A stretch of 64,000 bases of DNA from DATBQN01 sp963755825 (lineage in GTDB: Bacteria; Acidobacteriota; Thermoanaerobaculia; Multivoradales; UBA5704), in contig CAVWLA010000003.1 in the NCBI GenBank assembly GCA_963755825.1, positions 2,976,001-3,040,000 of the forward strand. The letters are read 5' to 3'. The notes below the pieces were generated by a model that did no database searches, was not told the DNA's origin, and saw only the letters and a list, made by a program, of their open reading frames with translations. Both the position numbers and the translations under genes were made by a program. Below are positions 8,280-16,285 of this stretch, piece after piece; position 1 is the stretch's first letter; each line of letters starts with the position of its first letter.

Positions 8280-8286
8280 CTCACCC

Positions 8287-8510
8287 GACGCGGCCTTTGC
8301 GACGGAGCGATTCGCCGCCCGCGGATCTCTGCGCCGGCGCATGCCGTTCGGCCCGCCTCCGGGCGGGCACGGGGGCCCCCCCTGCCAGGAACGAATGCGC
8401 TGATCTTGGGCGCCGTCGCCGCGGTCTGACTCGACCGAAGAGCGCACAGAGAGTGCCCGGCACGCGACACCCTGGTAGGGGCGGGCCCCCGTGCCCGCCC
8501 GGAGGCGGCG
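8287..8510. repeat. REP-like palindromic cluster, left copy
   Basis: Contains the hairpin GCCCGCCTCCGGGCGGGC (8351-8368) and, in inverse orientation, a copy at about 8473-8510 (GTAGGGGCGGGCCCCCGTGC). The two form an inverted pair. About 108 bp (8287-8394) recur as a direct repeat at 9451-9562. GCCGTCGCCGCGGTCTGACTC occurs at the uppS end and again near 8412. The remainder of the 8280-8638 gap has no gene. Confidence 0.75.
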
Positions 8511-8638
8511 GGATCGGGCCGCCCCGTCGCGGACCCACCGCGGGCGGCTGATTCTTCGATGGTCGTTTCTCTCCCTGGGAGAAGAGGATTTTCTAGAGCA
8601 GCGGCCGGATGAGCCGGTGGCGGCTCGTCCAAGTTGAG

Positions 8639-9273
8639 CTATTCCGCGGCCGCGTTGGCGGTGCGCAGGAGCCAGCGCGCCGGGTTCTCGGCGATGTAGC
8701 GCCGTAGCCGATGGAGCGACTCCGGGCCACGGATGGCGTGCTCGAAGTAGCTACGCTGCCAGAGGCGGCCCTGAAAGGGCGGCCACCCGCGTTGCTTCAC
8801 TCCTTCGCCGTAGCGCGTCATGGTCATGGTCTTGAAACGACGGATCAGGTCGGGCAAGGACAGCCGCGGGACGTTCGCTCGCGATCGGTTCGAGGCTGGG
8901 CGAGCTGATTCCTCCGTCGCCGGGCGGGCACGGGGCCCGCCCCTGCCAGAACCAGAATGCCGTGAAGGTGGTTCGGCATGACGATGAGCGCATCGGTCTC
9001 GACGCTGGGGTAAGACGTTGCCATCGCCTCCCAGGTCGCTTGGACCATCGTACCCGCCTCGTTTAACCGGACCTCGGTGGCGAGCACGGCGCCGAAGAGG
9101 CATGCCCGGTCTTGCGTGCAGATCGTGACGAAATAGGCTCCAGCCCGGGAATAGTCGTAGCCCTGAAGCCGAATCAGCTTTCGTTTCGGCGCCGGAGCGG
9201 GGCTGGCTCTTGCCTCGTCCTCGCGTGTCACGTCACTTCTCGCCCTGGTTTCTCTGGCAATAGAGCACCTCAC
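8639..9273 (-). pseudogene. REP-associated tyrosine transposase (RAYT, IS200-like), frameshifted
   Basis: Two overlapping frames together make one RAYT. The first (9273 to 8845) has the Y1-transposase start RLQGYDYSRAGAYFVTICTQDR and the HUH-like motif VMPNHLHGILVL. The second (ending 8639) has IRRFKTMTMTRY, then WQRSYFEHAIRG, then LHRLRRYIAENPARWLL. The frame changes in or next to an internal REP-like sequence at about 8918-8950 (GGGCGGGCACGGGGCCCGCC). A single frame cannot encode both halves, so the gene is probably inactive unless frameshifting occurs. Matching REP palindromes lie on both sides, the usual RAYT/REP association. The GTG at 9273 is the presumed original start. Confidence 0.75.
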
Positions 9274-9408
9274 GAGTCGGCCTCTCAGATCGAGAGATTA
9301 CATCCTGCAAGGGCATGCACCCCCGCGCCCACGCTCTGGGCGCAATTTATTCGACCGCTTTGTCTGGCAAACAGCACCTTCCAGCTCGGTTCTTGAGATC
9401 GCGGTACG

Positions 9409-9570
9409 ACGTCCTGTAGGGGCGGGCACCCCGGTGCCCGCCCGCCTCTCCCCGACGCGGCCTTTGCGACGGAGTGATGCGCCGCCCGCGGATCTCCGCG
9501 CCGGCGCACGCTGTTCGGCCCGCCTCCGGGCGGGCACGGGGGCCCGCCCCTGCCAGGAACGAGCGGCGCT
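9409..9570. repeat. REP-like palindromic cluster, right copy
   Basis: Starts with TGTAGGGGCGGGCACC-CCGGTGCCCGCCCG (a near-perfect hairpin at ~9415-9444). It continues with the ~110-bp direct repeat of 8287-8394 (GACGCGGCCTTTGCGACGGA, then GCCCGCCTCCGGGCGGGC near 9519). With the left cluster it flanks the transposase remnant. A short relative (CTGTAGGGGCGGAGCTTGCC) appears at about 13007. The 9274-9408 stretch holds nothing recognisable. Confidence 0.75.
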
Positions 9571-9621
9571 GGTCTGTCACGGTGCGCCGCGCGCCGTCGC
9601 CGCAGTCCGAATCGACCGCAA

Positions 9622-9670
9622 ACGAAAATCGCCGCGCCGGCCGCCGTCGGGACGGCTGCCGGGCGCGGCG
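9622..9670 (-). terminator. Rho-independent terminator of htpG
   Basis: On the minus strand, an outer stem CGCCGCGCC/GGCGCGGCG encloses an inner GCCGTC/GACGGC hairpin and is followed by ATTTTCGTTT. It begins 22 bases after the htpG stop. Confidence 0.6.
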
Positions 9671-9691
9671 CGATGATCGCTGCGGCGGCGG

Positions 9692-11638
9692 TTAGACGCG
9701 GCCCATGAGATCGGCCACCGCGCGGTTGAAGCGCGGCACGTCGGGCAGCTCGCCGCCTTCGGAGAGCAGGCCGTAGCCGAAGAGGAGCTGCGCGTAGTCG
9801 TCGAGCACCGGGTCGGCGCTGTCCTGCTCGAAGCGGTGCTGCATCTTGTCGAGGATCTCGTGCTTGGGGTTGAGCTCCATGATGCGGCGTTGCTTGGGGC
9901 CGCCGCCCTTGCCCTTCTGCAGCAGCTTCTCGAGCTGCGGGCTGTAGTCGTGCTCGGCGCCCACCAGGCAGACCGGCGAGGTGGTGAGCCGGCTCGTCAG
10001 GCGCACCTGCTTGACGTGCTCGTCGAGCCGCTTCTGGAGGCTCTCGAGGAGCGGCTTCAGGCTCTCCTCCTTCGCCTTCAGCTCTTCCTCGGCCTGCTTC
10101 TTCTCGTCCTCGCTCCCCATCGCGACGGTCCCCTTGCCGACCGACTTGAGCTTCTTGCCGTCGTACTCGTGGAGCGACTGGGTGAGCAGCTCGTCGACGG
10201 TGTCGACGAGGTAGAGGACCTCGTAGCCCTTCTCCTTCAGCGACTCGATGTGCGGCGAGTTCTCGACCTGCGCCCGCGACTCGCCGGTGAGGTAGAAGAT
10301 CTCCTTCTGGTCCTCCTTCATCCGGGTCACGTATTCGCGCAGCGTGGTGAGCTTGTCCTTGTCGTGCGACGACTCGAAGAGGAGGAGCTCCAGCAGGCGG
10401 TCCTTGTTCTCGTAGTCGGCGCTCAGGCCCTCCTTGATGGCGCGGCCGAACTCCTTCCAGAACTTGAGGTAGGTCTCCTGGTCGCTGTTCCGCATCTCGT
10501 CGAAGACGTCGAGGATCTTCTTCGTCAGCCCCTTGCGGATGAGGGTGATGAAGCGGTCCTGCTGCAGCATCTCGCGCGAGACGTTGAGCGCCAGGTCCGG
10601 CGAGTCGACGACGCCGCGCACGAAGCGCAGGTAGCGCGGCAGCAGGTCCTCGCAGCTCTCCATGATCTGGATGCGCTTGACGTAGAGCTGCAGGCCGACC
10701 TTGGAGGCGACGTAGAAGAGGTCGTAGGGCGCCTGCGAGGGGACGAAGAGGAGCGCCTGGTACTCGATCCGCCCCTCGGCCTTGAAGGGGATCACCTTGA
10801 GCGGCTCGTTCCAGTCGTTCGAGATGTGGCGGTAGAAGTCGTTGTACTGCTCCTTGGTGACCTCCGTCTGGGGCATCGTCCAGATCGGCTTCATCGAGTT
10901 GAGCGTCTTGTCCTCGAGCGGCATCACCGGCTTTTCGCCGGTCTCCTTCTCCTTCGCCAGGTCCTCGATCTCGGGGTCCTTCTCGGCGGTGAGGATGATC
11001 GGGTAGGCGACGAAGTCCGAGTAGCGGCGGACGATGCGGCTGATCACCCAGCGCTCCGAGAAGTCGTCCATGCCGTTGTCGCGGTCTTCGGGCTTGAGGT
11101 AGAGCTTGATGGTGGTGCCGCGCCCCGCCCGCTCGCCGTCGACGACGGTGTAGGTGCCGTCGCCGGTCGACTCCCAGCGCGTCGCCGCGGTCTCGCCCGC
11201 CCGCCGGGTGGTGAGCTCGACCCGCTCGGCAGCCATGAACGAGGAGTAGAAGCCGACGCCGAACTGGCCGATGAGCTCGGCGATGGTCTGCTTCGACTCG
11301 CCCTCCTTCAGCCGGTTGACTAGCTCGCGCGTCCCCGACTTGGCGATGGTGCCGATGTTGTTGATGACCTCGTCGCGGCTCATCCCGATGCCGTTGTCGG
11401 AGATCGTCAACGTGCGCGTCTGGCGGTCGGCGGCGAGGCGGATCTCGAGCGTCTCGTCGCCGGCCATCAGCTCGGGGTTGGTGATCGCCTCGAAGCGCAG
11501 CCGGTCGAGCGCGTCGGAGGCGTTCGAGATCAGCTCGCGGAGGAAGATCTCCTTGTTCGAATAGAGGGAGTGGATCATCAGATCCAGGAGCTGCTTGGTC
11601 TCCGCCTGGAACTGCATGGTTTCGACTTGGGTGGCCAT
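9692..11638 (-). CDS. htpG: Molecular chaperone HtpG (Hsp90)
   Basis: 648 residues, full Hsp90 length. The N-terminal GHKL ATPase domain shows IFLRELISNASDALDRLRF, SDNGIGMSRDEV and GQFGVGFYSSF. The middle domain includes GVVDSPDLALNVSREMLQQ and a C-terminal dimerisation region ends the protein. It is an ATP-dependent cytoplasmic chaperone for stress-labile clients. The ATG has GCGAGGAGACACC upstream. It is monocistronic, with a sigma70-like promoter ~170 bases upstream and a hairpin terminator downstream. No CIRCE element or clear sigma32 promoter is seen. Confidence 0.97.
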   Translation of the reverse strand: MATQVETMQFQAETKQLLDLMIHSLYSNKEIFLRELISNASDALDRLRFEAITNPELMAGDETLEIRLAADRQTRTLTISDNGIGMSRDEVINNIGTIAKSGTRELVNRLKEGESKQTIAELIGQFGVGFYSSFMAAERVELTTRRAGETAATRWESTGDGTYTVVDGERAGRGTTIKLYLKPEDRDNGMDDFSERWVISRIVRRYSDFVAYPIILTAEKDPEIEDLAKEKETGEKPVMPLEDKTLNSMKPIWTMPQTEVTKEQYNDFYRHISNDWNEPLKVIPFKAEGRIEYQALLFVPSQAPYDLFYVASKVGLQLYVKRIQIMESCEDLLPRYLRFVRGVVDSPDLALNVSREMLQQDRFITLIRKGLTKKILDVFDEMRNSDQETYLKFWKEFGRAIKEGLSADYENKDRLLELLLFESSHDKDKLTTLREYVTRMKEDQKEIFYLTGESRAQVENSPHIESLKEKGYEVLYLVDTVDELLTQSLHEYDGKKLKSVGKGTVAMGSEDEKKQAEEELKAKEESLKPLLESLQKRLDEHVKQVRLTSRLTTSPVCLVGAEHDYSPQLEKLLQKGKGGGPKQRRIMELNPKHEILDKMQHRFEQDSADPVLDDYAQLLFGYGLLSEGGELPDVPRFNRAVADLMGRV

Positions 11639-11808
11639 GGGTGTCTCCTCGCTATTTAGGTCTCGATCGCTCGCTCTCTAAGGACAGTGCGCCGAGGCTC
11701 GTTTCCGAACCGGCCGCGGCGCCGAGCCGCGTTCTATCTACTAGAAGAAGGGAAACCGCCGGCTCCTGGTGCTCCGCGAGGGAGCCGGAAAGCCGGCTGC
11801 TCGCCCCA

Positions 11809-11837
11809 ATTTTAGCCGCCTGAGCGCGTTTTTACAA
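11809..11837 (-). promoter_or_regulatory. Sigma70-type promoter of htpG
   Basis: On the minus strand TTGTAA (11837-11832), a 17-base spacer, then TAAAAT (11814-11809, 5 of 6 to consensus). It lies in one of the few AT-rich spots of the 11639-11890 intergenic region and implies a ~165-base leader. Confidence 0.4.
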
Positions 11838-11875
11838 ACCCGTCTTCAAGCGAGGGCTCTCGGGAGCGAGCCGGC

Positions 11876-11881
11876 TATGAT
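11876..11881 (+). promoter_or_regulatory. -10-like TATGAT, probable leaderless start
   Basis: TATGAT lies nine bases before the ATG at 11891. No Shine-Dalgarno sequence is well placed, apart from a weak GAAGGA within the spacer. No clear -35. Confidence 0.4.
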
Positions 11882-11890
11882 CGAAGGAAC

Positions 11891-12958
11891 ATGAGCGATC
11901 CCCTGGAATCTTCCCCCGCCGGCGCGCGTTCGCCCCGCGATTCGCCTGGGCATCCGATCGCCGAATCCGCCGCCGACGCCGCGCTCGCGGCCGCCTTCCC
12001 GGAGCTCTGGGCGGCGCTGTCGCCGCTCGGTCTGCGCCTGCGCATGCCGCCCAACTTCCTGCCGCAGCAGACCGCGGAGGCGCGCGGCAAGCGCTTCAAC
12101 GCGACCATCGGCCAGATCACCGACGGCCACGGCCGGGCGGTGCCGCTGCCGGCGGTGGCGGCGGCCCTCGGGGGGCTGCCGGAGGAGGCGCGGAGCCGCG
12201 CCCTCCTCTACTCGCCGGTCGAGGGGCTCGCCGACCTCCGCGAGCGCTGGCGGCAGCGCCAGCGCCGCGGCCAGCCGGCGTCGCGCCCCTCCTCCCTCCC
12301 CCTCGCGACCGGCGGCACCGTCCACGCCCTCTCGCTCGCCGCCCAGCTCTTCGCCGTCCCCGGCCGGGCGATTTTCATCTCTGCGCCGCCGCCGGCGGGC
12401 TTCGAGGAGACGCTGGGCCTGCGGACCGGCGCGCGGCTCCTGCCCATCGAGGGCCTCGCCGCCGGCGGCCGTCTCGATCCACGGCCGCTGGCGGCGGCGC
12501 TCGCCGGCCTCGACCCCGGCGAGCCGGTCCTCGTCGCCCTGCGCCTGCCGGCCGTCCAAGGCGGTCCGTACCCGGACACCGGCGAGCGCGAGGCCCTGGC
12601 GAGCGTCCTCCTCGAGGCCGCCGATCGACACCCCCGGCGGCCGATCGTCGTCCTGGTCGACGATCTCTGGGAGCGGTTCGATACGGCAGAGGGGGACGGT
12701 GAGCCGGCGAGCCGCTCGCTCTTCTGGGAGCTCACCGGCCGCCACCCGGCGCTCCTGCCGCTCAAGGCCGACGGCGCCGAGGGGGAGCTGGACTATGCCG
12801 GAGGGAGGATCGGCTTCCTCACCCTCCCCTTCGCCCCCGGCACGGCCGCCGCGGGCGAGCTCGAGAGCAAGGTCAAGCTGCTGCTGCGGGCCGAGATCGG
12901 CTCGCCCTCGGCGGCGAGCCAGGTGGTGCTGCTGGCGGGGCTGGACGCGAGCGGGTGA
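11891..12958 (+). CDS. Degenerate aminotransferase (class I/II fold), catalytic Lys lost and C-terminus missing
   Basis: 355 residues. It resembles fold-type I aminotransferases of the ~430-residue aspartate/aromatic-like family: FNATIGQITDGHG, LLYSPVEGLADLRERWRQRQ, SLFWELTGRHPALLPLKADG, GGRIGFLTL. At the PLP-lysine position the family has DGATKE; here it is DGAEGE, with Gly298 in place of Lys. The usual NNPTG turn reads as AVQGG. The protein stops about 100 residues before the normal C-terminal domain. I infer a pseudoenzyme or a decaying gene. The frame itself is intact and codon use looks normal, so selection for a non-catalytic role cannot be excluded. Confidence 0.7.
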   Translation: MSDPLESSPAGARSPRDSPGHPIAESAADAALAAAFPELWAALSPLGLRLRMPPNFLPQQTAEARGKRFNATIGQITDGHGRAVPLPAVAAALGGLPEEARSRALLYSPVEGLADLRERWRQRQRRGQPASRPSSLPLATGGTVHALSLAAQLFAVPGRAIFISAPPPAGFEETLGLRTGARLLPIEGLAAGGRLDPRPLAAALAGLDPGEPVLVALRLPAVQGGPYPDTGEREALASVLLEAADRHPRRPIVVLVDDLWERFDTAEGDGEPASRSLFWELTGRHPALLPLKADGAEGELDYAGGRIGFLTLPFAPGTAAAGELESKVKLLLRAEIGSPSAASQVVLLAGLDASG

Positions 12959-13263
12959 GCTCGGCTGATCGGGCTCTCGGCAGACCTTCAGAAGCGGCCT
13001 AACCTGCTGTAGGGGCGGAGCTTGCCTCCGACGTTGACCTGTGCAGTGGAGACGCCGGCGGCCTGACCGGCGGCCTATCTCCAGCCCGACGGCAGGGAAA
13101 TCGGTCCGACCGTCCGTCAAAATCAGATAACTGAACTGATCGCCTCACCAAAATCGCTGGTGGCTCTCTCAGGTCTGAAGCAGGCTTGCCGAGCTTGACG
13201 CCTAAACAAACAGAGAGTTTCGGCATCTTCATCAGAGTCAGAGCGCAATAGGAGGACGTACTG
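12959..13263. other. Intergenic region with a REP-like remnant
   Basis: No gene is seen in these 305 bases. It holds CTGTAGGGGCGGAGCTTGCC near 13007 (similar to the REP-like units at 8.3-9.6 kb) and a small dyad TCAGATAACTGA at 13123-13134. GC content drops from here into the next gene. Confidence 0.5.
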
Positions 13264-14328
13264 GTGGAGGACCTCTTGCATGACCTGGTGAGGCTTGTTG
13301 AACTCATCCGCGACAACAACGCGTCCATCTTCCTGTCGATCGTTGGCCTGCTGCTTTTCTTGATCGCTATCGTCTTCGTCCGCAAGGCGGTTGAGGAGGG
13401 CAAGGAAGCTCCCACTTGGCTCAAGACAGGGCTCTTCATCTCACTCCTTGGAGCGATCCTGGCTTCGGTCGCTGCCCCGTCTCTTCGTATGTTGGAGCTG
13501 TCGAGGCATCGCTCGGCGGCTCCTCTCGATCCATCTCACATCCTGCGCAATCTTGCCGTCAATGCGAAGGTAACATGGCTAGTGCGGCTGATCCCCTACA
13601 ACCCAGGCAACAAGAACCTATTAGGGATCGGGCACCTCGCGAAGCTGGGGCGCGCGACGCAACGATATGTCTTCGTGGCCGACTACGCGGAGCTCCGTGG
13701 TCGCACGGTGGCCGATGCTGTGGCTAAGGTGGGCGGTTCGATGAATCAGGTCACTGGAGTTTCGGCGGTCATTTTCCCGCTTGCCGGGGATCTCTACCCA
13801 GCGAATGCCCGGGGCCTTCTGCAGGTCATCCGCAATGTCGACGAGAGATGCGCTGCGAACCCTGGCGAATGCTTAGCTCAGCCCGGTTACAAGTCCTTCG
13901 ACGTCGAGAAGCGGCTGTCTTCTGATGAGAAAGACCAGCTTGCCGACAACGACATCGATTCGTGGGGGTGGGAGAATTATGGGCATTTCTACGGCCACTT
14001 CTGTGAGTTGGCTCAGACCTTCCGTTGTGCCGAACGAAGCGATCAGTTCTCTGCCGCGCCGTTGATCGGCAACCTATTTCGCGACTGGCACCCGCTCGGT
14101 TTTTCACAGCTCGCCGCCGAGAATCCCTGCCTCCAGAAGTTCGTCCCGTGCGCCGTGACCTCTTGGGATCAAACCTCCAAGTTGGTCAAGCACTTAGGAG
14201 TCCGGGCTTTCCTGATCGAAAACGCGCCGCTGGAGGATTTGGCCGGCGTTCGCCTGATCGATTTCACCAATCCTCACGAGGATCTGATCCCGGATCTCGG
14301 AGTATTACCAGATGCGGGTTCGCAATGA
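13264..14328 (+). CDS. Membrane-anchored protein of unknown function, atypical composition
   Basis: 354 residues from a GTG with an excellent AGGAGG eight bases upstream. Two transmembrane helices lie near residues 20-42 (IFLSIVGLLLFLIAIVFV) and 52-70 (LKTGLFISLLGAILASVA). A ~280-residue soluble domain follows. It has paired Cys (CAANPGEC; CELAQTFRC; CLQKFVPC), suggesting disulphides and hence an extracytoplasmic location if topology permits. Codon use is less GC-biased than in neighbours, with many A/T third positions. I do not recognise a family. It stands alone between a decayed aminotransferase and the dap operon and is probably horizontally acquired. Confidence 0.7.
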   Translation: MEDLLHDLVRLVELIRDNNASIFLSIVGLLLFLIAIVFVRKAVEEGKEAPTWLKTGLFISLLGAILASVAAPSLRMLELSRHRSAAPLDPSHILRNLAVNAKVTWLVRLIPYNPGNKNLLGIGHLAKLGRATQRYVFVADYAELRGRTVADAVAKVGGSMNQVTGVSAVIFPLAGDLYPANARGLLQVIRNVDERCAANPGECLAQPGYKSFDVEKRLSSDEKDQLADNDIDSWGWENYGHFYGHFCELAQTFRCAERSDQFSAAPLIGNLFRDWHPLGFSQLAAENPCLQKFVPCAVTSWDQTSKLVKHLGVRAFLIENAPLEDLAGVRLIDFTNPHEDLIPDLGVLPDAGSQ

Positions 14329-14371
14329 CAGTTTCGTAACAAGAGAGAGGTGAAGATGGCCTCGTTTCGGG

Positions 14372-15286
14372 CTACCGCAGCCAGTCCTCCAGCCGCGCCC
14401 GCTCGTCGGTCCCCTCGTCGCGATACTTGACGATCACCGGGGTGTAGAGCGAGAGGCCCCAGCCCGGGCCGGCGCCGCGGGTGACGGCGCGGGAGCCGGG
14501 GACGACGACGGCTCCCGCGGGGACGATCAGCGGCAGGTCGTCCGTCGCGCGGTGGACGGTCTCGTGGACGAGGTCGTAGAGCGGCGTCGAGCGGGTGAGG
14601 ATGGTGCCGGCGGCGAGCACCGCGCGGCGGCGGACGATCGTCCCCTCGTAGACGCCGCAGTTGCCGCCGACGAGCGCCTCGTCCTCGACGATCACCGGAA
14701 GAGCGCCGACCGGCTCGATGACGCCGCCGAGCTGCGCCGCGGCGGAGAGGTGGACGCGCTCGCCCACCTGCGCGCAGCTCCCCACCAGGGCGTGCGAGTC
14801 GATGAGCGAGCCGGCGCCGACGTGGGCGCCGACGTTGATGTACATCGGCGGCATGCAGACGACGCCGCGGCCGACGTGGCAGCCGTCGCGGATCGCCGAG
14901 CCGCCGGGGACCAGGCGGATGCCGCTCGCCTCGTCGAGCGCCTTCAAGGGGTAGGTGTCCTTGTCGAAGAAGGGGAGGTGCCCCTCGCCCTCCCTGCCGG
15001 CGAGCGGGCGGCCGACCGACATGTCGACGATCCGCCCCATGCGGAAGCCGAGGAGGATGCCGCGCTTCACCCAGGCGTTGGTCCGCCAGCCGGAGGGGCT
15101 CGCCGGATCGGGCTCGGCGGCGCGCGCCGTACCGTGGTTGAGCGCCCGCTTGAAGTCCTCGAAGAGGGCGAAGTGCGCGCGCTCGTAGACCTCCGGCGGC
15201 GCCGCGAAGAGCCGGTCGATGGCGGCTGCGAGGACGGCGAGGGCGGCGGCGGTGTCGGTGTCAACGGCGCTCGAGTCGCCCGTCAT
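14372..15286 (-). CDS. dapD: 2,3,4,5-tetrahydropyridine-2,6-dicarboxylate N-succinyltransferase
   Basis: 304 residues from the ATG at 15286; an open frame continues upstream through dapA but is not real. It succinylates tetrahydrodipicolinate in the DAP/lysine pathway. The N-terminal helical region (GWRTNAWVKRGILLGFRMG) is followed by a left-handed beta-helix of hexapeptide repeats (GGSAIRDGCHVGRGVVCMPP, INVGAHVGAGSLIDSHALVG, VIVEDEALVGGNCGVYEGT). It is the last gene of the operon, nine bases after dapA. Downstream it faces the orphan gene at 13264-14328 and no terminator is evident. Confidence 0.93.
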   Translation of the reverse strand: MTGDSSAVDTDTAAALAVLAAAIDRLFAAPPEVYERAHFALFEDFKRALNHGTARAAEPDPASPSGWRTNAWVKRGILLGFRMGRIVDMSVGRPLAGREGEGHLPFFDKDTYPLKALDEASGIRLVPGGSAIRDGCHVGRGVVCMPPMYINVGAHVGAGSLIDSHALVGSCAQVGERVHLSAAAQLGGVIEPVGALPVIVEDEALVGGNCGVYEGTIVRRRAVLAAGTILTRSTPLYDLVHETVHRATDDLPLIVPAGAVVVPGSRAVTRGAGPGWGLSLYTPVIVKYRDEGTDERARLEDWLR

Positions 15287-15294
15287 CGCGGCCC

Positions 15295-16215
15295 TCACAC
15301 CCCGATCGACGCGGTGGCGAGGGGCTGCTCGGCGTGGCCGGGGATGAGGCCGAGGCCGACCAGGACCGCCTCGATCTTCTCCTGGCTCTCCGGCCGCGGC
15401 GGCACCATGGGCAGGCGCCAGGCCGGCTCGATGAGGCCGAGCATGGCGAGCGCCGCCTTCACCGGGCCGGGGTTCGCCTCGATGAAGTCGACCTCCATCA
15501 GCGGGAAGAGCCGCCGGTGCACCTCGCAGGCGCCGGGGAAGTCCCCCTGCAGGCAGAGGTTGGCGAGCCGCGCCATGGCGAAGGGAACGACGTTCGAGGC
15601 GACCGAGATGATCCCCGAGCCGCCGAGGGCGGCGAGCGGCAGGGTGATGGCGTCGTCTCCCGACAGCACCAGGAAGTCGTCGGGGACGAGCTGGAAGATC
15701 GCCGCCATCTGCGAGATGTTGCCGGAGGCTTCCTTGACGCCGATGACGGTGTCGATCTCGGCGAGGTGGGCGAGCGTCTTGGCGTCGACGTTCGTCCCCG
15801 TGCGGCTGGGCACGTTGTAGACGATGATCGGCAGCCGCGTGGCGCGGGCGATCTCCCGGTAGTGCTGGTAGAGGCCCTCGGGGGTCGGCCGGTTGTAGTA
15901 CGGGGTGACGGAGAGGATGCCGTCCGCCCCCATCGCCTCGTACTCGCGCGCCTTGGCGGCGACCGAGCGGGTGTCGTAGCCGCCGGCGCCGGCGAGCACC
16001 GGCACCTTCCCCGTCGCCTCCTCGAGCGTGATCTCGACCACCCGCCGCTGCTCGAGGTCCGACAGCGTCGGGTTCTCGCCGGTGGTGCCGCAGGGCACCA
16101 GGAAGTGGATTCCGCCCTCGGTCTGGCGCTGGACGAGCCGGCGCAGGGCCTCCTCGTCGAGCGACAGGTCGGCGCGGAACGGCGTCACCATCGCGGTACC
16201 GCATCCTTGGAACAT
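15295..16215 (-). CDS. dapA: 4-hydroxy-tetrahydrodipicolinate synthase
   Basis: 306 residues. The start at 16215 (MFQGCGTAMVTPF) is chosen for its GGGAGA ribosome binding site and family alignment; a further in-frame ATG ten codons upstream is less likely. It condenses pyruvate with aspartate semialdehyde. Key segments: PCGTTGENPTLS (substrate-binding TTGE), VTPYYNRPTPEGLYQHY, YNVPSRTGTN (catalytic Tyr) and GVKEASGN (Schiff-base Lys). Neighbours are dapB (70 bp upstream) and dapD (downstream). Confidence 0.95.
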   Translation of the reverse strand: MFQGCGTAMVTPFRADLSLDEEALRRLVQRQTEGGIHFLVPCGTTGENPTLSDLEQRRVVEITLEEATGKVPVLAGAGGYDTRSVAAKAREYEAMGADGILSVTPYYNRPTPEGLYQHYREIARATRLPIIVYNVPSRTGTNVDAKTLAHLAEIDTVIGVKEASGNISQMAAIFQLVPDDFLVLSGDDAITLPLAALGGSGIISVASNVVPFAMARLANLCLQGDFPGACEVHRRLFPLMEVDFIEANPGPVKAALAMLGLIEPAWRLPMVPPRPESQEKIEAVLVGLGLIPGHAEQPLATASIGV

Positions 16216-16285
16216 CAGGGGTCTCCCGGAGGACGAGCTCCTCACGATCGGTTCAGAGAGGTCGAAACGGCGGGCCAGAGTCGGA

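Noticed and set aside
11639..11890. CIRCE element or sigma32 promoter for htpG
   Set aside because: No TTAGCACTC inverted repeat; CTTGAA occurs at ~11850 on the minus strand but without a CCCAT-type -10.
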